Origin: Dugong dugon
Taxonomy: Eukaryota; Chordata; Mammalia; Sirenia; Dugongidae
Length of the DNA stretch: 64,000 nt
Direction of reading: 5' to 3'
NCBI GenBank assembly: GCA_030035585.1
Contig: CM057462.1
Coordinates: 61,662,734-61,726,733 of the forward strand
In this document: positions 32,540-43,130 of the stretch, piece by piece
Layout of the letters: every line of letters starts with the position of its first letter
Position numbering within the stretch: position 1 is the stretch's first letter
Notes under the pieces: model-generated
The model's database searches: none
Told to the model about the DNA's origin: nothing
The model's input: only the letters and a program-made list of their open reading frames with translations
Program-made: the position numbers and the translations under genes

Positions 32540-32710
32540 GGCCACCAACTGAGTACCTACTATGTGCCAGAGACTTAAGCCTCTTAATTGCCCTGTAAGA
32601 CTGGTCATCTCCAGCCCATTTCACCCAAGGAAACTGAGGCTCAGAGATGTGGGGTAACTTGCCCAAAGTCATATAGATTGGAAATCAGCTCTGACTTGCA
32701 CACCTGGGCC
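32540..32710 (-). repeat. MIR
   Basis: 'tgagtacctactatgtgcca', 'aaggaaactgaggctcagag', 'acttgcccaaagtcatatag'. Ends about 70 bp from exon 7. Confidence 0.9.
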
Positions 32711-32782
32711 TTTGGCTGATTTGCGGCACCAACAGTCCCCAGGGAGATGGCCCTAGTGGAGCTTGTGGGGGAACACACTCAC

Positions 32783-32926
32783 CTCCTTGATGAAGTTCAT
32801 GAAGCGGCCGCCAAAGCGCCAGGCCTTGTGCCGATGGCACTGCAGGGAGTTGACGGTCATCTGGGGCGCCCGCTGGTAGCACACGGATACAATGTGGACA
32901 GCGTCGTAGAGTAAGGCTGCGTCGGT
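32783..32926 (-). CDS. GRIK3: GRIK3 exon 7: amino-terminal domain, middle segment
   Basis: A 144-nt phase-0 exon (48 codons) with acceptor 'CCTCCAG' and donor 'GTGAGTGT'. It encodes '[19 protein letters not shown]', '[20 protein letters not shown]' and 'GRFMNFIKE', within the clamshell amino-terminal domain. This domain governs subunit assembly and does not bind glutamate in kainate receptors. Cysteines in 'SVCYQR' and 'LQCHRH' are candidates for the conserved domain disulfides. '[19 protein letters not shown]' is a GluK3-type sequence. The exon is 632 bp from exon 6, the closest pair in the window. Confidence 0.97.
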
Positions 32927-33189
32927 CTGGAGGTGAGGGCCAGGCCAGCCTGAGAGTGGCTGCCAAGCCCCTCGAGTCCTGGCCCACCCAGCCCTGTTCC
33001 CCTTTCCCTCCCCACCACAGGCACATGGTATCCCAGTGAGGGCAAGAGCCTGAGGCCTTAGACGTGACCTGTCCACGCCTCTGCAGGGAGGCCAGGGCTC
33101 GGCCAGCTGCAGCCCTGCAGACACCTCCACTCACACCCTTTGCAGCTAGGCCCTGACCCCATCCCATTACCCCACACTGCTACCTACTT

Positions 33190-33440
33190 CCTGATCACCC
33201 TTTTCTTTCCTGCCACCCAGCCTGCACACCTGCTGCGTTGTCTGTCTGGAATCTCCCTCCAGTCAACTCTACGCATCACAGCCTACAGTTCTCTGTGCCC
33301 AGGGCCCACCTGTCTTAGACCCACTGCTCTGTAACCATCTGCTTATAGAACTGCATCCCACCACACAGGGGCATCTTGGGAGAGGGCTATGTCTGATTCA
33401 TCTTTGTGTCCCCAGCCTCTAGCCTAAGGTGGGGCTGACA
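33190..33440 (+). repeat. L2 LINE 3' fragment
   Basis: 'tgtctggaatctccctccag', 'ggctatgtctgattcatctt', 'tgtccccagcctctagccta'. Antisense to the gene and entirely intronic. Confidence 0.7.
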
Positions 33441-33452
33441 CATGGCTGGTCT

Positions 33453-33532
33453 TAAGAAGGGAAGTGGTGGGAGGGAAGTAAGAAAGAAGGAAGAAGGACA
33501 GAAGAGAAAAGGAAAGGAGGGCGGGCAGCCTC
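33453..33532. repeat. Purine-rich low-complexity tract
   Basis: GGAA/GAAA-rich on plus, therefore a pyrimidine-rich RNA tract in the GRIK3 transcript beginning about 27 nt downstream of the exon 6 donor. Confidence 0.85.
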
Positions 33533-33558
33533 TGGGGTCCTGGCCCACCCCCTTGTAC

Positions 33559-33732
33559 CATCATCACTCCATCCAACAGGCCCGACTCTGCTCGAGGAGC
33601 TGCCTGCAGCCGCTCCATGGACCACTTCTCCACGATGGCCGAGACGTGGGGGCTGTCCACGTTGAGGATCCGGAAGCCAGTCAGGTTGACCCCTGAGTAG
33701 CGGTAGGGCTCCAGGTCTAATGCGTAAAGATC
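33559..33732 (-). CDS. GRIK3: GRIK3 exon 6: amino-terminal domain, carries the residue-310 site
   Basis: A 174-nt phase-0 exon (58 codons) with acceptor 'TTTGTCAAG' and donor 'GTACAAGG', a weaker match to the donor consensus than its neighbours. Encodes '[20 protein letters not shown]', '[19 protein letters not shown]' and '[19 protein letters not shown]'. One sequon ('NLT', about residue 278). The codon at 33589-33591 is GCA (Ala) in 'APRAESG'; numbering from the remembered human N-terminus puts this at residue 310, where human GRIK3 has a Ser/Ala polymorphism. The segment belongs to the amino-terminal domain dimer region in family structures. Confidence 0.97.
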
Positions 33733-33892
33733 CTTGACAAAGAGAGGGTTGTGTCAGTGAAGGTGTGGCCCCTCTGTAAGTGCCAGCTCCCACCTCTCCT
33801 GCACAGTCCCGAGTTCGGCCACTGCCCCAGAGCCAGAGGCTGCAGCTCCCTGTGGAGCCCAGTGGGAGGAAGGGCGGTCAGAGTGGTGATGG

Positions 33893-34087
33893 GAGCACTG
33901 GACTTGTAGTCTAACTTGGGACTTGGGTCTTCCTGACAACTGACCCCATGTCCTAACCTCAGGGCCTTGGGCAAGTCACTCAGACTTTTTCCTTCATCTA
34001 CAAAATGGGGATCGTACCTCACAGGACTTGGTGAAACAATTCATGTGAAATGCCCAGCCTTGCACATCCAAGAAGCTTGGTAATGCT
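33893..34087 (+). repeat. MIR
   Basis: 'gggccttgggcaagtcactc', 'cttcatctacaaaatgggga'; the 3' part is diverged. Confidence 0.8.
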
Positions 34088-34192
34088 CATTTCCTCTGAC
34101 AGGGGAGGCCCACTTGGGGAAGACAAAAGGTGCTGCGTCTGGGCATCCCCAAGATACCCAGAGGGGGGCTTAAAGGAATATTCTATCCCTGA

Positions 34193-34406
34193 CCCCCCAA
34201 CAAAACAGTTACTGTTGAGTCGATTTCAACTCATGGTGACCCATTGTGTGTCAGAATAGAACTGTGCTCCACGGGGTTTTCAATAGCTGATTTTTCAGAA
34301 GTAGTTTGCCAGGCCTTTCTTCTGAGGCACCTCTGGGTGGACTCGAACCTTCAACCTTTCAGTTAGCAGCTGAGCATGTTAACCGTTTGCACCATCCAGT
34401 GACTTC
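34193..34406 (-). repeat. AfroSINE
   Basis: Reverse: 'gttactgttgagtcgatttc', 'gtgcgt..agaatagaactgtg' region, 'gaggcacctctgggtggact', 'aaccgtttgcaccatccagt'. 'attctatccc' occurs on both sides (34179-34188 region and 34407-34416), the target duplication. Confidence 0.92.
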
Positions 34407-35087
34407 ATTCTATCCCCTCAGAGAGGGTATTTTGGAATAGTCTTTTCTGTCTAGGACTCAAGGAGTACTACTGCCTTCTTCTCTCTCCTCCTCCTCCACA
34501 GGGCTTCCTCACCTCCAGCCTCCATGAAGCAGCTGACCAATAGTAGGCCTGTCTGTGATCTTGGTCATACCCAGCCTGGGGCAATGGTCCCCTGGCCTGA
34601 GGTCCAGGAGAACAGGGCTTAATGCCTGGGGAAGCCCAGCACCAGCCCCTCACTGCTGCTCCCGCTCTGGGGCCAGGTGGGCTAGTGAGGGAAGGAGGCA
34701 AAGAGGAGCACGGGGGTTGGGGGCACAGAGGGGCAGAGAGAAGCCAGGTCCCAAGCTAAGAAGAGATGGCAGAGGAGGAGGTGGTAGGCGGTAGTAAAAG
34801 CAGCGAACCAGAGCTCTGTGCTGTTAAGTAAAATTATCCAAAACTTGGAAATAGGCAATGGGATAGCAGTATATCCTTTCAATGTCCTGTTGACACACTG
34901 TTTAACAGGTCCACCTGAGGATTAGTTTAATTCTGTGGGAGAGTCGACCTAGGTTTGACTTCACTGTCAGCTACTGGCTAAAGGCCCAGACTCTGGGTTA
35001 ATTTGTAGATTTCTGTCCAGTAGAAAAGATTATCCTAAAGGTGTGGTTTTATTGCTCTGAAAGACATTAATCCTTCTGTATCTAACA

Positions 35088-35267
35088 TAGGAGTCCTAGT
35101 GGCACAGTAGTTAAAGCAACTGACTGCTAACCAAAAAGCTGGTTGTTCGAAACCACTAACGGCTCTGTGGGAGAAAGATGTGGCAGTCTGCTTCTGTAGA
35201 GACTTACAGCCTTGGAAACCCTGTGGGATTGTTATGTGTTGGAATCAACTCAAAGGCAGTGAGTTTT
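35088..35267 (+). repeat. AfroSINE
   Basis: 'aggagtcctagtggcacagt', 'gctggttgttcgaaaccact', 'cagtctgcttctgtagagac', 'gttggaatcaactcaaaggc'. Confidence 0.92.
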
Positions 35268-36139
35268 GGGTATCTAATATAATAATCTTATTCTGTTGTG
35301 TTCTCCCCCCAAATACTTATAAATACCCAATTCCTCACATGCTCTTTGAACCAGCTTTGCCATCCTGCTGGCTCCCTCATTAACGAGTTAAATAAATATT
35401 TAACATGTAGTGATTCTATATTTACATGAGAATTATGTTTTTGACTTTTTGAAAATTATACTTTGACAGTCTAGACTGGCCCCATCCCACTAATGGAGAA
35501 ACTGAGTCTAAAGGCGATCATCTGAGCTCTTCCTCATCTAGTGCCTGTTCTTTTACATTCTCTCCCCCCACCAACCTGTCTTCTGCCCTGGTCCCCAGCC
35601 CACCTTCTTCTGAGCTCCTCCCTTCAAGTTTCCCCATCCTGTACTGGGAGACAGTAGCTGAAGACACTCTGGACTTATCTCCATGGTTGCAGCCATCAGG
35701 AGTAACATCCAACCCCAATGCAGGGCCCCAGCTTCTGCTAAATCAATGATGGCTCATGGAAAGATGATGGGTAATAAAACCTGGGGCCCACAGAGCAGAT
35801 CTTTCACACTTCCTCTCGCTCCGAGATGTTCCTAATCGATGCTAAACTCCTCTTGTTCCTCCTGCACTCCAACATGGCCTGCTTCTGGAATGCGCTGTGT
35901 TGGTTTCCTCTTGGAAGGTTTGGGGAGTAGGGCACAGGCTTGGAGCAGACTTCAGCCCAGGCAAGAAAGTTAGTCCCAACCTTTCCCAACCAAATATGGC
36001 CCTGATTCCAGGTCAGGATTTGGGATGGGGATGGGGGTGGATGAGAGCAGGAAACAAGGTCTTCAGCAGATGCCAGTGGACTAGAGGGTGGCTATATGGC
36101 CCAGATATCAGTGGGGAGTGAAGGGTGGGTGCCATGCTC

Positions 36140-36320
36140 AGCCCTGCACATGGAATATATTAATTTTCATAACCTCTGAAAAGTATTTAACAGTATTATC
36201 ATTTTACAGAGGAGGAAACAGGAACAGAGGAGTGAGGTGACTTGTGCAAAGTCATCAGCTTGTAGAAGGCAGGGCTGATTTGAAACAGGTCTGCTTCAAT
36301 GGTGTGCCGGAGCTTCCTCT
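36140..36320 (-). repeat. MIR, diverged
   Basis: 'atcattttacagaggaggaa', 'cttgtgcaaagtcatcagct', 'cagggctgatttgaaacagg'. Confidence 0.75.
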
Positions 36321-36339
36321 TGCTGGCTTGTGACTGCCA

Positions 36340-36490
36340 CGGTTAGCATTTATTCCCACTCTGTGTTCAGTGATATTAATTTAGTAGCGTGACATTGGTG
36401 GGAATATTTACACCAGGGAAATTGGCAAAATCTACAAATCAGAGTTATTAAATACTTACTAGCCCATCATTGTTTGCTTTAGTCAAAAGT
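36340..36490. other. Repeat-free AT-rich block, candidate conserved element
   Basis: 'gttagcatttattcccactc', 'gatattaatttagtagcgtg', 'gggaatatttacaccaggga'. Lies between a MIR and a MER5-like element. Untested. Confidence 0.3.
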
Positions 36491-36504
36491 CCCTGCGGTC
36501 TCTG

Positions 36505-36620
36505 TCCCAGTGATTGTCAAACATAAGATAAGCATCAGAATTATCTTTGGAGCTAGAAAGTCTGATTCAGAGTCCAGAGTGAGGCTGGGTAATCTGTGTT
36601 TTGAGAAGCTACTAATCTAA
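36505..36620. mobile_element. MER5-like element
   Basis: 'cccagtgattgtcaaacata', 'catcagaattatctttggag', 'gtaatctgtgttttgagaag'. Confidence 0.7.
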
Positions 36621-36772
36621 GCCATGTTTCCTGACTGGAAAACAACACAGGAGTCTGGGCTTAGACCCAAATACCTGTAGAGTCAGAAAAAAGCAGAGAG
36701 GAGGGGGTCAAACACCCAAAGGAGGCTTCTCTTCCCACAGCTCCACTCAGTAACAGCTCACTGAGGTACCAT

Positions 36773-36945
36773 GAAGCAGTGTTAAGAGCAAAGACTAAGA
36801 GGTCAGACCATCTAGGTTAAGTCTCATTGACTCCTCTTACCTCAGTTTTCTCATCTGCAAAATGGGTATGATGATAATAGTACCTACCATATAAAGTTGT
36901 CATGAGGAAGAAATTGATTAATAGATGTATTTAGCACATATTAAA
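36773..36945 (+). repeat. MIR
   Basis: 'cagtgttaagagcaaagact', 'tttctcatctgcaaaatggg', 'agtacctaccatataaagtt'. Confidence 0.88.
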
Positions 36946-37094
36946 CACTATGTGTTTGCTAAATATTTATATCCCACCTTCTCTGGCAATCAGATGTGAC
37001 AGCTATTGGATACAGTGCCCAAGGACATTATTAAGTTATTTGGGCTGGGGGCAGACACGGGTTGAGTCCTCTCTGCTTTACCCTTCTTGGCAAT

Positions 37095-37345
37095 ATAAAA
37101 ATAACGATAAGGAGCTAGCATTTATTGAGTACGTATAAACCTTAGGAGAGTAGGTACTGTTTTAAATGTCTTATATGTATTAACTTACTTAATTCACATT
37201 ACAACCTTACAAGGAGGGTGTTATTACCACCCCATTTTACAGACAAGAAACTGAGTCACAAAGAAGTTACGTCTTTTGCTTAAGGTTACACAGCTGGGGA
37301 GTTACAGTGTAAACCAGGCAGGTCAGCCCCAGAGCTCCGTCTCCC
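37095..37345 (-). repeat. MIR
   Basis: 'agctagcatttattgagtac', 'ccattttacagacaagaaac', 'taaggttacacagctgggga'; a full-length reverse copy. Confidence 0.9.
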
Positions 37346-37459
37346 CTCTGACAGTGTATTCCTCCCCTCCCACCTACAGCCTCTGACCATTGGCCTCCCA
37401 CATGTACCCCATGGACATTGTAGTCACCCTCCACGAAGTAACCAGAGGGACCTTTCTGA

Positions 37460-37860
37460 AACGTAATTCCAGCCCCATCACTCCCTTGCTTAAAAGATTT
37501 CAACGGCTCCTTATTGCCTTCTTGGAATAAGTACAAATTCCTCAGTATAGTTTACAAAGGTCTCTATCCCTCCAATCTCATTCTCCTTCCCACCCCTTCC
37601 CAATTTTTGCTCCAGAAATACCAAACTTCTTTAGGCCCATTCCTTGCTGCCCTTGCTCCATCATGCAGTTTCTTATCCCTGGGCCCTGTGTCTTTGAGCA
37701 TGTTTGACCAGCTAGCTGAAATGCCTGACTTACTTCTCAACCCCTTTTGACTGGGCTAGTCTCTAAGATTCAGCTCAAGTGTCACCTCTTCTGGCAAGCC
37801 TCCCTTGACTACTCCTTTCACAACAAGGTGGATAAACAGCAGTCCTTCTGCTCTGATCCT
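37460..37860 (+). repeat. L2 LINE 3' region
   Basis: 'ttgcttaaaagatttcaacg', 'attcctcagtatagtttaca', 'agattcagctcaagtgtcac', 'ctcttctggcaagcctccct' follow the L2 consensus over 400 bp. Confidence 0.9.
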
Positions 37861-38344
37861 GGGACCTCTCTGCTTTCACCCCACAGGATGACAAATGTCT
37901 GTGCCTGTGTCTGTCTTCCCTTTAGTCCCTGGGCCAAATCCTACTGTTACCCATAGTGGGATGAGGGGAGAGCCAGCCGAGTAGCAGGCTGGGACACCTA
38001 AACATCACCAGGAAGATCCTAGAATGGAAAGACTAGTGTTTCACATCCTCCGCTCATGGGGAGCTCTCTATGGGGCTGGGAGTTAGGTATGGTTTGGAAA
38101 GCTGCCTGGGGTGGAGGATGAAACCTGCAAAGGGACGGCTTCAGAAACAAGAGGTCTCCCCAAACTGCCTTTGAAGAAGGTGAGTCTGGGGAGTTGCAGT
38201 GCTTTTGTTTTGCAGAGTGGTACATGCAAGTTTAGGGCCAGAGCTGAACCTCTAGGGCCTTGGAGGAGAGGTTGAGCTCTGCCTCCAGAGGGCACCCTCC
38301 TGACCCTTCCCCTGCACAGGGCTCAGCCCCTCCTCCAAATACAT

Positions 38345-38410
38345 GTTGACCTAATATCTAAGAGTTGAAAGATGCCAAAGCATTAATTAGCCTGCTGAGC
38401 CTCTTAATGA
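38345..38410. other. Short unique block, candidate conserved element
   Basis: 'gatgccaaagcattaattag' and 'cctcttaatgactcag' form an AT-rich island in GC-richer intron. Confidence 0.3.
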
Positions 38411-38854
38411 CTCAGTTTATACCTCCTCTGGGACCAGGGGCCAACCTGACTCAGTGTGAAGGGTGGCATCTCATCTGAGGGGGGATGGGGTGCTGGTGAC
38501 ACTGGCCCTTCCAGTCTCCTGATGTGGCATTTGGTCTGTTGAGATTTACATAGTGGCTGTAGCCAATCACAGCCTGGGAGGGGGCATGATAGGGCTGCAG
38601 TGCTGGGGGTCACCTCCCCTCCCTATTGCCGCAGAGCCCGGGCTTAGCTGCAAAGAGTTACAGAGCTCGGGGCACTGAGTGCCCCCGTCCCTGTGAAACG
38701 AGGGCAGTGAGAACAGGGAACTGGTGAAGAGGCCTCTTTTGTCCAGCTCCAATTTTTTGTCCAAACTGCCCTGGGCCGAGACCCCAAGTGCTGTACACAG
38801 TGAACTGTGTGCAACCTTGCTGCTTGGCAAAAAGTTGCAGTTCTTGATGCCAAA

Positions 38855-39250
38855 TGTTGACACACTGAATTCAGTATCAACGAGGGACCTTTTAGAAACA
38901 TTCAGCATAACATAATAGACTAATTCATTAGCACCCCATGGGTCTGACTGGGTAGAAACTGAAGCTCGGAAAACATCGCCTTAAGGAATGACAGATGAAA
39001 ATATCTTTCCCATGATATAACTGTTATTGCCGAGAAGTGGCATTAATTGTGATTGCTTATCTATTAATTTATTATAATTCTTTTTTCACCTCCAGGCTTT
39101 TACCTACACATGACATGTACCAGGGGCTCAGCTGGGGCTGATTAATGCAGGGTTATCTGGGAATGGCTCAAAGCTGGCTGGAACAGATAATGGCAGCTGG
39201 GGTAATTAAAATGTCGTCTTTGTGGGAGAGGCAAGTTTGGATACGTTTTA
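38855..39250. other. Repeat-free AT-rich block, strong candidate enhancer-type element
   Basis: About 400 bp without any recognisable repeat. TAAT/ATTA cores recur: 'agactaattcattagcaccc', 'ggcattaattgtgattgctt', 'ctattaatttattataattc', 'gctgattaatgcagggttat', 'ggggtaattaaaatgtcgtc'. It also has 'tttacctacacatgacatgt' and 'aggaatgacagatgaaaata'. The homeodomain-core density stands out against the rest of the intron. Function is inferred only from texture. Confidence 0.45.
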
Positions 39251-39522
39251 GAGAGGAAGAGTTAGTGACGTGGGTTTCCTAAGGGGAAGGTTATAAATGC
39301 CAAATGCCACTGCCCTTCCAGACAAATACAGCCACAACTGACCAATGGGCAGAAAGAGGCGGAAAGAGACAGAATCCTGAGGTTAGAGTCCTAAGCCAAC
39401 AGGGCTGGAAGGAGGACCCTGGAGCTGGAAGCCAGACACAGGCTGGGGGAGAGGACCGAGGAAGGCATGGCTGTGCCCTGGCATGTAGGGGGCTTCTGGG
39501 AGATGCCCTGGTAGCCCCCCCA

Positions 39523-39523
<1 letters not shown>

Positions 39524-39553
<30 letters not shown>
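39524..39553. repeat. (CA)15 microsatellite
   Basis: Thirty uninterrupted bases of CA, then 'gacacacat'. Confidence 0.98.
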
Positions 39554-39558
<5 letters not shown>

Positions 39559-39649
39559 ACATCACTGCAGAACTGTTGGTATTGCAGGGGCTGTACCTCT
39601 GTGGAAGGGCCTGCTCTTCCTGGTCCTCAGAGAGGCTTGTGGTGGAAGG

Positions 39650-39830
39650 GCAGTGGGCTGGAAAAGCTGTGGGCTTGATCAGGAGTCAGGAGCCCAGGAT
39701 TCTTCCACTGATTTGCTGTGTGGCTTTGAGCAAGTCACTTGGCCTCTCTGATCCCAAGTTTTCCCATCTGTTAATGGGAAGTACAAACTCTGCTCTGCTG
39801 GCCTCAAAGGGGTGAAGAGGAAAATCAGTG
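39650..39830 (+). repeat. MIR
   Basis: 'gctgtgtggctttgagcaag', 'cacttggcctctctgatccc', 'cccatctgttaatgggaagt'. Confidence 0.85.
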
Positions 39831-40011
39831 AATGCAGAGAGAAAGAGAGGGCTTGGGAACCTGTGAAGTGTGGGCGCTGCTGGGATTTGTAGAGGTTCTG
39901 TTCCCCCCATTAGTGTCAATCACCATGCCTGGACCATCACAGCCTTGCAGACGCTGAGCCGCAGATTAGGCCAGAGAACACTTTACGCAGCAGGTTCTCG
40001 GCCTGACAGGC

Positions 40012-40190
40012 TGAAGCAGCGGGCTTTGGAACTGGACAGCTCCCAGCTGGTGAAAATCTTTGCCCTGCCTCTTTCTAGCTAGATGACTCCTCAGAGCCTC
40101 AGTTTCCACTTCTGTGTAAAACGGAGGGAGTCATACCGCCCTCGGAGAGTTGTTCTGAATTTTGAATGAGATGGGGTATGCCAAGCACAC
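40012..40190 (+). repeat. MIR
   Basis: 'agcgggctttggaactggac', 'cctcagagcctcagtttcca', 'gagagttgttctgaattttg'. Confidence 0.85.
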
Positions 40191-40204
40191 CGAAAACAAA
40201 CAGG

Positions 40205-40388
40205 AGTCGTTTAGTTCGTTTATTTAATACTTACATAGGATTTACTGAGTGCCAAGCACTGTTCTAAACACTTTGCCAACGTCGATGCATTTAATCCTCA
40301 TAATAACAGTCCCATGAGGTAGTACTAATATTACTACCGTTTTACAGATGGGAAATGAGACACAGAGAAGTTAAGCCACTTGCCCAAG
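40205..40388 (-). repeat. MIR, first part, split by LTR
   Basis: 'ggatttactgagtgccaagc', 'actgttctaaacactttgcc', 'taccgttttacagatgggaa', ends at 'ttgcccaag'. Confidence 0.9.
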
Positions 40389-40795
40389 TGTTATGGATTG
40401 AGTCGTGTTCCCTCAAAATTTTGTGTTGTAAATCCTAATCTTTATACCTCTGGATGTAATCCCATTGGGAATAGGGTTTTCTTTGTTATGTTAATGAGGC
40501 CATATCAGTGTAGGGGGTATCTTAAGCTAATCCCTTCTGACATATAAAAAGAGCAGATCAGGCACAGACAAGCAAGATAGATGCTACATGTGGAGATGGC
40601 CAAGGAATGCTGGGAAGAACACTAGAGAAGCTGGGACAAGAATTCTACCTCAGAGTGGACAGAGAAAGCCTTCCCCTAGAGTCAGCACCCTGAGTTTGGA
40701 CTTTTAGCCTCCTAAATTGTGAGAAAATACATTTCTGTTGGTTAAAGACACCCACTTGTGGGATTTCTACTACAGCAGCACTAAGGAACCAAGAC
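40389..40795 (+). mobile_element. Solo LTR, MaLR/MLT1-like, inserted in MIR
   Basis: Starts 'tgttatggattgagtcgtgt'; contains 'ttaatgaggccatatcagtg', 'catataaaaagagcagatca', 'cacccacttgtgggatttct'; ends 'aaggaaccaagac'. Flanked by the 5-bp repeat CCAAG (40384-40388 and 40796-40800). Third member of the family seen at 12618 and 28374. No accompanying internal viral genes. Confidence 0.9.
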
Positions 40796-40870
40796 CCAAG
40801 GACGTGGAAGAATCTCAGTGCTAACTCAGGCCGACTGGCACCACAGCCCATGATCTTAACTGTTGCTGTG
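40796..40870 (-). repeat. MIR, second part
   Basis: 'ctcaggccgactggcaccac', 'cccatgatcttaactgttgc' continue the MIR from 40205. Confidence 0.7.
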
Positions 40871-40919
40871 ACAGTGATGTTGATAATTGTACTGTTTACT
40901 TTCTACCTTGTATGGTGGT

Positions 40920-41035
40920 CATTCATTCATGCATCCATTCATTCAGGCATTAACTGAACGCCTAGTGTGTGCCAGGCTACTTGGGCATTGGAGATAGAGA
41001 GCTGAATTGGGCACAGACCCTGCTCTTCATATGAA
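40920..41035 (-). repeat. L2 LINE 3' end, reverse
   Basis: 'cattcattcatgcatccatt', 'cgcctagtgtgtgccaggct', 'gggcacagaccctgctcttc'. Confidence 0.8.
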
Positions 41036-41089
41036 AGAAAGAAGCCTACTACCAGCTGGTGAGTTTTATGTTGAATCCATCTCTATACA

Positions 41090-41190
41090 CCCCCTCCCAC
41101 CCAAGAGCCTAGCTCGGTGCCTGGGACCTTAGAGAGTATTCGTATATGGCTGCTGGCTTAATGAATGAATGAATGAATGATTGAATTAAG
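41090..41190 (+). repeat. L2 tail with (GAAT)n
   Basis: 'agagcctagctcggtgcctg' then 'aatgaatgaatgaatgaatg' at 41160-41180. Confidence 0.8.
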
Positions 41191-41814
41191 GAAATAAAAA
41201 AAGTAAGAAAAGGATGTTGCTTGGACTAGTGGAGGACCCTGGGGTGCTAGGATCCTGCTCATGCTCCCCTCACTGACTTCTGACCTTGAACCCAGGGGGC
41301 ATTAGTGTGGAGGGCACTGTGGTCACTGGGGTGGTACATTCCTCAAAGTCTGTTGCCCTGGAAGGTTGCTCAGGCCAGGCTGCAGGACGGGGGGTCCAAA
41401 GCTTCAGGCTCGGCTCTTTTCTCAGCCGCCCCCGCTCCCTGAGGGGAGCCTCTCTCTGGCCTTGGAATGAAGGTATAAGCCAGCTGGAGAGCTTTTAATT
41501 ATTTAGAGCTGGGACTGGGAGCAAGGCCTAGAGAGGGTTGCATCACAGCACACCTGCCTAAACAGACTGGGCAAGGACAGAATACTCAGAGTTGGGGCCT
41601 CAGGAGTTTTGGATTTTATTTCTTCCCTGACTACACCCAATTCTAAAAGGACCTCCCAATGCCCTTCTGCTCAGTAGCCATGTCTTGTATTCTATGAGCC
41701 CCATTCTACCTCTCCCTCTACTGCCAGACCTCAGCTGACTAGCCAATGAGTGGTCACCTGTGCCAGGGGTGTTTTCTACAATCTTGCTGATGACCCCCAC
41801 TGACCTCCACCTTG

Positions 41815-41960
41815 GAGGCATTTGGAAGTGTAGGGTGGCATTTTTTTTTTGTCACCAAGACTGTAAATTAGTAAGTGGGGACCAGGGATGCTAAACATCC
41901 TATGGTGGGCGGGACATTCTGGAATAACTGATCCCCTGCTTCAAATGCCTATAGTGACCT
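41815..41960. mobile_element. MER20-like hAT element fragment
   Basis: 'ggaggcatttggaagtgtag', 'gtcaccaagactgtaaatta', 'accagggatgctaaacatcc', 'tcaaatgcctatagtg' follow the MER20 order, with a poly-T insertion near 41842. Confidence 0.75.
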
Positions 41961-42329
41961 TGTTGGGAAACAGGGACCGGTACTTGGCCAGTCATCAAAC
42001 TGACCTGGGGAAAGTGGGCGATACACAGAGAAAGAGATGGTAAGAAGTGGCAGAGGCAAAATGGAAGGTTGGTTGGGCTGTGGCCAGTTCAGGGAAGCTT
42101 TGATATGCTGAAGTCTCCAGGGAACAGAAATGACAAGGAGCAGAGACCTTCAGTGGGGGCAGTGGGCTTTGGGTAGAGAGAAGGGACTGGGGCAGGCATG
42201 GCTGAGTCTCATTAGCGCAGAGGTTAGAATTACAATCCCCATGATGTCCAGAGTCACTCTGGGTCTGCCCTTGTGCCTGGTGGTTCATCTTAACCCCCCT
42301 AATGACTTGAGGTGACTTGAGTGAATTCT

Positions 42330-42490
42330 GCTCTTTACAATCAAGACAGGACAAATGAGGGGTCTGAGGCCCAGAAGCATCACAACAAACTTACTCCCAT
42401 TTTACAGGAGAGGAATGTGAGGCCCAGGGAGGTTAAGCAACTTGGCCCAAGTGCAAAGCTAAGAGGTGGTGGAGCAGGGCCTCTCATCCT
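42330..42490 (-). repeat. MIR
   Basis: 'cccattttacaggagaggaa', 'tgaggcccagggaggttaag', 'caacttggcccaagtgcaaa'. Confidence 0.82.
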
Positions 42491-43130
42491 CACCTGTCTG
42501 CTCACTCCCCACTGTGCTGAAGGCAGCATGCAGTGGTGGATGGGCATGGTCTGCCCCAGGCTCACCCCCAGTTGTCCCAGAGAGCTGCCTGCTCCTGCAG
42601 TGCCCCCTTGTCCCTCCCTGTTTCCTCCTAGCATGGACTCCAGGGCTTTGTCATAGCAACCCGGAGTGGCAAGGGCTCAGGGAGGTGAGCCAGTGGGATA
42701 GATATTTGGGAAGAACGTGCTGAGCTGCTGATGCCAGGCTGGCTGGTGCTCCTCAAGGCTGGTCAGCACCCTAGGAGTCCAGGAAGGGATGGGGAGGCTG
42801 CTGTGCTGGAGGAGAAGTCCTTGGGCCCTGGAATGTGACTCTCCACCTTTCCCAGCTCTGAACAGAGGCGGAATATTGGGGATCTGGTAGCCCCGCAGCA
42901 CAGCCTCCAGAGACTCTCCAGGATGTAACATGGCAAGGAGAGCCAGCTAGGGTGGGCAGAAAGCCAGAAAGGATTCAGGAAAGGAGGTGCCGGGTGTCAG
43001 CCCCAACTTCCAGGATCCCTTTCTACCAACATGGCTCCTGGCAGGTCCCCAAGTCTGAGCACTGGATCAGGAGGATCTGGGGTGGTGATGGGCACAGGGT
43101 GCAGTGGGTGGGGGTATAGAGGGGAACAAG

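Larger units (their letters stand above)
25438..32782 (-). other. GRIK3: Intron 7
   Basis: 7345 bp. Holds a candidate conserved block next to exon 8 (25445-25640), a MIR split by an AfroSINE (25870-26301), MER5-like and other hAT elements (26388-26870), MIRs at 26905, 29145, 30690, 31205, 31879, 32308 and 32540, a MIR with two AfroSINEs (27660-28215), an LTR split by an AfroSINE (28374-28973), a second candidate conserved block (29690), a tRNA-Gly-headed SINE (30187) and an L2 (31500). Unassigned: about 27120-27650, 29380-29680, 30900-31180 and 32050-32300. Confidence 0.85.
32927..33558 (-). other. GRIK3: Intron 6
   Basis: Short intron (632 bp). It holds an L2-like segment at about 33190-33440 and a purine-rich tract at 33453-33532 next to the exon 6 donor. 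The rest is unique. Confidence 0.9.

Noticed and set aside
39524..39553. CRISPR-like repetition
   Set aside because: Simple dinucleotide microsatellite; no spacer-repeat structure anywhere in the window.
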